This document shows positions 6,335-10,511 of a DNA stretch of 10,511 nucleotides, piece after piece. The position numbers were made by a program, and so were the translations under genes. Under the pieces are notes generated by a model. It was given only the letters and a program-made list of their open reading frames with translations. It ran no database searches and had not been told where the DNA came from. Source of the stretch: Acidimicrobiia bacterium (GTDB lineage: Bacteria > Actinomycetota > Acidimicrobiia > Spongiisociales > UBA5794); assembly GCA_013003515.1 (NCBI GenBank), contig JABDIW010000046.1:1-10511 (forward strand), read 5' to 3'. Every line of letters starts with the position of its first letter. Positions within the stretch are counted from its first letter, which is position 1.

Positions 6335-7080
6335 GAATCGACTCCGGTTCGGTACATGTCGTACCCCGATTCCTCGATGCTCGCGGCGAGCTCGCTGCCA
6401 CCGGTCTCGACGATTCGACCGTCCACGAACACGTGCACGACGTCAGGCGTGATGTAGTCGAGCATCCGCTGGTAGTGGGTGATGATCAGGAAGCCGCGCT
6501 CGGGATCAGCCAGCTTCTCGACGCCCTCGGCGACGATCTTGAGAGCGTCGATGTCGAGACCGGAATCGGTCTCATCCATGATGGCGATCTCGGGCTCGAG
6601 GACCGCCATCTGGAGGACCTCGTTGCGTTTGCGCTCGCCGCCCGAGAACCCCTCGTTCAGGTAGCGGTCGGCGAACGAGGTCTCCATGCCGAGGGCCGCC
6701 ATCGCTTCTGTCACTTTGAGGCGAAGCTCGAGCACCGTGTAGTCGGTGCCGGTGCGGTTGGTGAGGGCCGCTCTCAAGAAATTGACCACAGAAACGCCGG
6801 GGATCTCTTCGGGGTATTGGAACGCCAGAAACATCCCGGCCCGGCCCCGCTCATCGGGCGTCCACTCGGTGACGTCCTCGCCCTTGTACTCGACGGTGCC
6901 GGCAGTGATCTCATAGCCGGGGTGCCCCATCAGCACGTTGGCGAGGGTGGACTTCCCGGAGCCATTTGGCCCCATCAGTGCGTGGACTTCACCCGGCTCG
7001 ACGACGAGGGAGACCCCTTTGAGGATCTCGGTTCCTTCGGCTGAGGCGTGCAGGTCTTCGATGCGGAGGAGGGGAGCCAT
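6331..7080 (-). CDS. sufC: SufC Fe-S assembly ATPase
   Basis: The product has 249 residues, an ABC-type cytosolic ATPase without membrane segments. Motifs in order are Walker A GPNGSGKST (37-45), Q-loop Gln88 in 'LAFQYPEEIPGV' (the SufC-specific form), signature FSGGERKRNE (145-154), Walker B IAIMDE (165-170) with the D-loop SGLD, and the switch His202 in 'IITHYQRML'. SufC normally binds SufB and SufD and uses ATP to open the SufBCD scaffold during cluster assembly. No sufB or sufD is present upstream or downstream in the window. ATG 7080 is chosen over the in-frame ATG at 7110, because it starts MAPLLRIEDL as in homologues and has a TAAGCT box 7 bases upstream. It lies 51 bases downstream of the LLM oxidoreductase gene on the same strand and heads the overlapping sufC-sufS-sufU-marR unit. 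Confidence 0.95.
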   Translation of the reverse strand: MAPLLRIEDLHASAEGTEILKGVSLVVEPGEVHALMGPNGSGKSTLANVLMGHPGYEITAGTVEYKGEDVTEWTPDERGRAGMFLAFQYPEEIPGVSVVNFLRAALTNRTGTDYTVLELRLKVTEAMAALGMETSFADRYLNEGFSGGERKRNEVLQMAVLEPEIAIMDETDSGLDIDALKIVAEGVEKLADPERGFLIITHYQRMLDYITPDVVHVFVDGRIVETGGSELAASIEESGYDMYRTGVDS

Positions 7081-7087
7081 GGGCGCG

Positions 7088-7093
7088 AGCTTA
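7088..7093 (-). promoter_or_regulatory. candidate -10 box (TAAGCT) for a leaderless sufC transcript
   Basis: TAAGCT on the minus strand ends exactly 7 bases before the sufC ATG at 7080, and no Shine-Dalgarno sequence precedes that ATG. It suggests sufC-sufS-sufU-marR has its own promoter even though the LLM gene lies only 51 bases upstream. Confidence 0.42.
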
Positions 7094-7131
7094 GCCCTGG
7101 GAGAGGGCATAGTTTCCGGGCGAAACCGGTA

Positions 7132-8073
7132 TCAACCGAGGGCGCCGAGGTGCCCGAACGTGGCTTCGAGTCGGTCGGTTTCGATCTCGTCGAGGGGGGC
7201 GAAGACCTGCAGGTAGTAGCGGCCGACACCGGCCTCCTTGAGCGCTGCGAGGGCCTCTCGAGCCCGCTCTGGCGTTCCGATGGGCGCTCCTCGATCGGCG
7301 AGGCGCTGCTCGTACTCCTCCGGTGACATGTCGCGGCCGGCGGCCGCTTCTGCGAGCAGCGATTGGTACTCGGGCTCGTCGGCGCCGACCAGCGCCGGCC
7401 CCATGATCGAGATCAGGATGTCGTCGGGGTTCCTGTCATGCTCTTCGGCCGACTCGCGAACGTGGGCGATGCGCCCGACCAGGTCGTCCGGGTCCGAGAC
7501 GAACGTGTTGTATTCGTCGGCGAACCTCCCGGCGAGTCGAGGTGTGCGCTTGGGCCCGGCTCCGCCGACCACGATGGGCAGCTTGCCGGTCGGGCGGGGA
7601 AGAACCTCGATGTCGGCCAGCGAGTAGTGGCGGCCCTCGAAGCCTCCCGGCGAGCGACCGAAGGCCGACCACAGATAGGCCAGAGTCTCGAAGAGCCGGT
7701 CGAAGCGCTCTCCGATTTCGGGAAGCTCCAGGCCGAACGCGTCGTGTTCGTGCTGCTGCCACCCCGTCCCGACGCCCAGGATCATCCGTCCCCCCGACAT
7801 CTCGTCGATGGTGGCTGCGTTCTTGGCGATGACAGCCGGATGGCGGAAGGTCAACGGGCTCACCAGCACGCACAGCCCGATGCTGTCGGTCTCCCGGCCC
7901 AGACCGGCGAGCGACGCAAAGGCGTCCGTGGCGTGAGGGTTGAAGCCGGGCTGGAGCCAGTGATCGCTCCGGGAGAACACGTCGAGGCCGATGCGCTCGG
8001 CCCACTTCGCCAAACCGAGGAGGTCCTCGTAGGTCCCGCCCGCCTGAGGCTCCGTCATGAATCCGAACTGCAT
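7132..8073 (-). CDS. LLM-class (luciferase-like, probably F420-dependent) oxidoreductase
   Basis: The product has 313 residues with the bacterial luciferase-like TIM-barrel pattern: MQFGFMTEPQ at the first strand, 'GLAKWAERIGLDVFSRSDHWL' (20-40), 'GLCVLVSPLTFRHPAVIAKNAATIDEMSGGRMILGVGTGW' spanning about 66-105, 'LPIVVGGAGPKRTPRLAGRFADEYN' at about 165-189, and the C-terminal 'GTPERAREALAALKEAGVGRYYLQV'. In actinobacteria most such proteins use coenzyme F420, but FMN-dependent members exist. The substrate cannot be assigned. The start is ATG 8073, preceded by GGGAG five bases upstream. It is divergent from the NuoF-like gene (62-base gap) and on the same strand as, and upstream of, sufC. Co-transcription with sufC is possible, but sufC also has a promoter-like box of its own. 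Confidence 0.88.
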   Translation of the reverse strand: MQFGFMTEPQAGGTYEDLLGLAKWAERIGLDVFSRSDHWLQPGFNPHATDAFASLAGLGRETDSIGLCVLVSPLTFRHPAVIAKNAATIDEMSGGRMILGVGTGWQQHEHDAFGLELPEIGERFDRLFETLAYLWSAFGRSPGGFEGRHYSLADIEVLPRPTGKLPIVVGGAGPKRTPRLAGRFADEYNTFVSDPDDLVGRIAHVRESAEEHDRNPDDILISIMGPALVGADEPEYQSLLAEAAAGRDMSPEEYEQRLADRGAPIGTPERAREALAALKEAGVGRYYLQVFAPLDEIETDRLEATFGHLGALG

Positions 8074-8099
8074 CGTGGCTCCCGTCCTCGCGCACGACC

Positions 8100-8105
8100 A
8101 AGCTA
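8100..8105 (-). promoter_or_regulatory. candidate -10 box (TAGCTT) for the LLM oxidoreductase gene
   Basis: TAGCTT on the minus strand fits TANNNT and lies 26 bases before ATG 8073. This would leave a leader of about 19-20 bases that contains the GGGAG ribosome binding site. No strong -35 is visible. Confidence 0.33.
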
Positions 8106-8135
8106 CCTCGGTCAGGTACTGGCAGACTGAATGCC

Positions 8136-9452
8136 ATGGCCAAGCGCATCCTTCTCCCCGATGAGCCCATCACCGACCTCGCTGCATATCGCGACATCGG
8201 GGGTGGCGCGGGCATCGAACGGGCGCGGTCCCTAGGTCCCGGCGCCGTTGTTGCCGAGATCCGTGAATCTGGGTTGCGTGGCCGTGGGGGAGCCGGGTTT
8301 CCCACCCATGTGAAATGGTCAGGTTTGGCCGAGGCCGGCGCACGGCGATCCTATGTCGTGTGCAACGCTGCCGAGGGAGAGCCTGGCACGTACAAGGACC
8401 GCCATCTCATGCGCATGAATCCCTACCGGGTGATCGAAGGGATTGCGATCGCCGCGTTTGCCACAGGCTCGGAACGGGCCTTCATCGGGACAAAGGCCAA
8501 GTTCACTGCAGAGATCGAGGCACTCACGGGCGCCCTCGCCGAGATGGCTCCAGCGGGCCTGGCCGGTGACATACCGATCGAGATCGTTCCGGGCCCCGAC
8601 GACTACCTCTTCGGTGAGGAGAAGGCGATGCTCGAGGTCATCGAAGGCAACGATCCTCTTCCGCGGCTGCACCCGCCGTATGTGCAGGGTCTCTTCGAGA
8701 CGCCGGGGGGGCCGGCGCAGCCCGCAGTCGTCAACAACGTCGAGACCCTGTCCAATGTGCCGCTGATCCTCGCACGGGGAGCGAAGTGGTTTCGTTCGTT
8801 CGGAACCGAGGAGTCGCCGGGGACGATGGTCTTCACGGTGTGTGGCGATGTTGCCACTGAAGCCGTTGTCGAACTGGAGATGGGCACTCCACTGTCGATT
8901 CTCGTGTACGTCGCGGGCGGGGGCGTGGGCGAGGGAAGGGCGCCCAAGCTCATGGTGTCCGGTGTCTCGAACGCCCCACTCACCGTTGCGGACATCGACG
9001 CTCCGTTGAGCTTCGAAGGGCTGCGATCCGTTGGCTCCGGCCTGGGCTCTGGAGGCTTCGCGGTGTATGACGACACCCGTTGCGCCGTTCAGATCGGCGC
9101 AACGCTTTCGGCGTTCCTCCTTGCCGGGTCCTGCGGACAGTGCCCGCCGTGCAAGCTCGGAACGGAGGCGCTCACCGAGCGGTTCACGTCGCTCACTCTC
9201 GGAACCGGGACGGAGGCGCAGATCGGTGAGGTTGCAGCGTGGATCCTGCGCGTGACCGACTCGAATCGCTGTGGTCTCGGCGCCGGCCAGCAAGCCCTCG
9301 CCCGCGGCATCCTGGAGCGGTTCCCGGACGATCTGGCTCACCACATCGGGGGAGGCGTATGCCCTGCAGACCGGGTGGTGGCGCCGCCGATCATCGAGAG
9401 CTGGGATCAAGGAGCGATGCGGTTCACCTTCGCTGCTCCGCCCCGGACGTGA
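8136..9452 (+). CDS. stand-alone NuoF-like NADH dehydrogenase flavoprotein (FMN, SLBB and 4Fe-4S binding)
   Basis: The product has 438 residues, close to NuoF (about 440). The FMN/NADH part has 'GLRGRGGAGFPTHVKW' (46-61), 'CNAAEGEPGTYKDRHLM' (76-92) and 'YLFGEEKAMLEVIEG' (157-171), then 'QPAVVNNVETLSNVPLI'. An SLBB-like region spans about 232-290. The C-terminal Fe-S domain keeps the N3-type ligands: Cys333, Cys336 and Cys339 in 'SCGQCPPC', and Cys379. It should accept hydride from NAD(P)H on FMN and pass electrons through one 4Fe-4S cluster. The flavin-site motifs differ from typical complex I NuoF (GEEKAML rather than GEETALL; CNAAEGEPGT rather than CNADExEPGT), and no nuoE, nuoG or hydrogenase/formate dehydrogenase subunit lies beside it in the window. 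It is therefore more likely a free-standing relative than complex I NuoF. The partner is unknown. ATG 8136 lacks a Shine-Dalgarno site. Confidence 0.87.
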   Translation: MAKRILLPDEPITDLAAYRDIGGGAGIERARSLGPGAVVAEIRESGLRGRGGAGFPTHVKWSGLAEAGARRSYVVCNAAEGEPGTYKDRHLMRMNPYRVIEGIAIAAFATGSERAFIGTKAKFTAEIEALTGALAEMAPAGLAGDIPIEIVPGPDDYLFGEEKAMLEVIEGNDPLPRLHPPYVQGLFETPGGPAQPAVVNNVETLSNVPLILARGAKWFRSFGTEESPGTMVFTVCGDVATEAVVELEMGTPLSILVYVAGGGVGEGRAPKLMVSGVSNAPLTVADIDAPLSFEGLRSVGSGLGSGGFAVYDDTRCAVQIGATLSAFLLAGSCGQCPPCKLGTEALTERFTSLTLGTGTEAQIGEVAAWILRVTDSNRCGLGAGQQALARGILERFPDDLAHHIGGGVCPADRVVAPPIIESWDQGAMRFTFAAPPRT

Positions 9453-9526
9453 CCCCGCTGCTTCGTTCGTCAGAGGTCCTCCGAGGAACGGGACCACCGC
9501 TCCTGATCGTCGAGACGCATCGTCGC

Positions 9527-9532
9527 TAGCTT
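9527..9532 (+). promoter_or_regulatory. candidate -10 box (TAGCTT) for a leaderless kbl transcript
   Basis: TAGCTT ends exactly 7 bases before ATG 9540. The intervening CGAGGGC contains GAGGG but only two bases from the start codon, too close for normal ribosome binding. Confidence 0.42.
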
Positions 9533-9539
9533 CGAGGGC

Positions 9540-10511
9540 ATGAACCAGGCATTCCTCGACGATCTCGCTGCTCGCACCGCCGAACTCACCGAGGAGGGCT
9601 TGTTCAAGTCCGAGCGGGTCCTCGGCTCGCCGCAGGGCGGCACGATCGTCCTGGAGGACGGCAGCGAGGTGCTCAACTTCTGCGCCAACAACTACCTCGG
9701 CTCGCCAATCACCCCGCCCTCGTCGAGTCCGCCCGCGAAGCACTCGGGACGTACGGGTACGGGATGGCGTCGGTCAGGTTCATCTGCGGCACCCAGACGG
9801 TTCACCGTGCCCTGGAGACTCGCCTCGCCGAGTTCCTGGGCACCGACGACGCAATCTTGTACTCGTCGTGTTTCGACGCCAACACGGGACTCTTCGAGAC
9901 GATCCTCGGTGAGGGCGACGCCATCATCAGCGACGCCCTCAACCACGCTTCCATCATCGACGGGGTCCGGCTCTGCAAGGCGAAGCGATATCGCTACGCC
10001 AACAACGACATGGCCGACCTCGCCACCCAACTCGAGAAGGCCGCTGCCGAAGGCGCCGGCACCAAGCTGATCGCCACCGACGGTGTCTTCTCGATGGATG
10101 GAGTCGTCGCCGATCTCGAAGGCATCTGCGACCTGGCCGACGAGCACGACGCGGTGGTGATGGTCGACGACTCCCACGCTGTCGGGTTCGTCGGAGAGCA
10201 TGGCCGGGGCACGCCGGAGCTCACCGGGACCCTGGACCGGGTCGACATCATCACCGGGACGCTGGGCAAGGCCCTCGGCGGGGCGTCCGGCGGCTACACG
10301 GCTGCGTCCAGCGAGGTGGTTGGCTGGCTACGGCAGCGGTCACGGCCGTACTTGTTCTCCAACAGCCTCGCCCCCGTGATCGCCGCAACGTCGCTGCGGG
10401 TACTCGACCTGCTCGAAGAATCCGACGAGCTCCGCGCCCGCCTGGTCGACAACAGCGAGCAGTTCCGTTCCGGCATGACGTCCGCCGGTTTCGCGCTCGC
10501 CGGGGCCGGGC
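9540..10511 (+). CDS. kbl: glycine C-acetyltransferase (2-amino-3-ketobutyrate CoA ligase), one-base frameshift near 9701, 3' end beyond window
   Basis: This PLP-dependent enzyme of the alpha-oxoamine synthase family cleaves 2-amino-3-ketobutyrate with CoA to glycine and acetyl-CoA, the second step of threonine breakdown after threonine dehydrogenase. The first 54 codons (MNQAFLDDLA to NFCANNYLG) and codons from 9704 to the window edge both match Kbl closely: 'FGMASVRFICGTQ'-like, 'ILYSSCFDAN', 'SDALNHASIIDGVRLCKAKRYRYANN', 'TDGVFSMDG', 'VDDSHAVGFVG' and 'ITGTLGKALGGASGGY'. They are in different frames. Homologues read GLANHP where this has GGC TCG CCA, so one C is missing after 9701. Rejoined, the PLP lysine falls at residue 244, as in E. 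coli Kbl. About 324 of roughly 395 residues are seen. With no further damage over 269 codons, a sequencing/assembly error or a very recent mutation is likelier than an old pseudogene. No tdh gene is visible in the window. Confidence 0.92.

Noticed and set aside
5132..6457. Long plus-strand open frame (441 codons)
   Set aside because: It is antisense to sufS, whose catalytic residues are all intact. The translation shows no family pattern.
9475..9495. Hairpin GGTCC...GGACC after the NuoF-like gene as a terminator
   Set aside because: The stem is short, alternative inner pairings compete, and no T-run follows. It is not strong enough to call.
8319..9743. Long open frame (474 codons) on the minus strand
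   Set aside because: It lies opposite the NuoF-like gene and the kbl start, both with strong family motifs. Its translation is Arg/His-rich without recognisable domains, typical of antisense frames in GC-rich DNA.
9702..10070. Tail of the uninterrupted frame from 9540 as a genuine 176-residue protein
   Set aside because: Beyond residue 54 it loses all similarity and becomes Ser/Pro/Arg-rich, while the correct Kbl sequence resumes in another frame at the same place.

Overview
The window is a densely coded, GC-rich stretch with gaps no longer than about 140 bases. It most likely comes from a non-sporulating actinobacterium. An acidimicrobial-type lineage is a reasonable guess, but that is inference. 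Supporting signs are a SufU-type Fe-S scaffold, an F420/LLM-type oxidoreductase, a DUF222-HNH '13E12-like' protein, a GerMN/Gmad2 lipoprotein, threonine-rich linkers in exported proteins, and several starts that look leaderless with TANNNT -10 boxes. I see no rRNA, tRNA, CRISPR array, insertion sequence or phage gene.

Layout, left to right. (1) A family 5 extracellular solute-binding lipoprotein (minus strand, 3' end cut by the window) is divergent from a membrane-anchored LysM plus lytic-transglycosylase-like protein (1217-2098, +). Their starts are 44 bases apart, around a 17-base inverted repeat. (2) A DUF222/HNH nuclease-family gene (2111-3196, -) converges on the LysM gene. Its third-codon-position usage changes along its length. 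(3) A GerMN-Gmad2 lipoprotein gene (3339-4238, +) meets a MarR-family regulator (4235-4669, -) tail to tail, the two sharing a CTAG as both stop codons. (4) The MarR gene is the last cistron of a tightly overlapped minus-strand unit, sufC-sufS-sufU-marR (7080 down to 4235). This supplies the ATPase, cysteine desulfurase and sulfur-acceptor parts of SUF Fe-S assembly, with no sufB or sufD in the window. (5) An LLM-class flavin/F420 oxidoreductase (7132-8073, -) lies just upstream of sufC. It is divergent from a stand-alone NuoF-like NADH/FMN/4Fe-4S protein (8136-9452, +). (6) The right end holds the start of kbl (glycine C-acetyltransferase, threonine catabolism), with a one-base deletion near 9701. 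The rest of the gene is intact to the window edge.

The SUF unit is the clearest functional group: SufS takes sulfur from cysteine, SufU accepts it, and SufC powers the scaffold. The flanking Fe-S/flavin redox genes and the MarR regulator may be linked to it only by position. I do not see a clearly new system. The items most worth checking are the kbl frameshift, the repeated leaderless-start geometry, the sufCSU-marR arrangement without sufBD, and the composition switch in the HNH gene.
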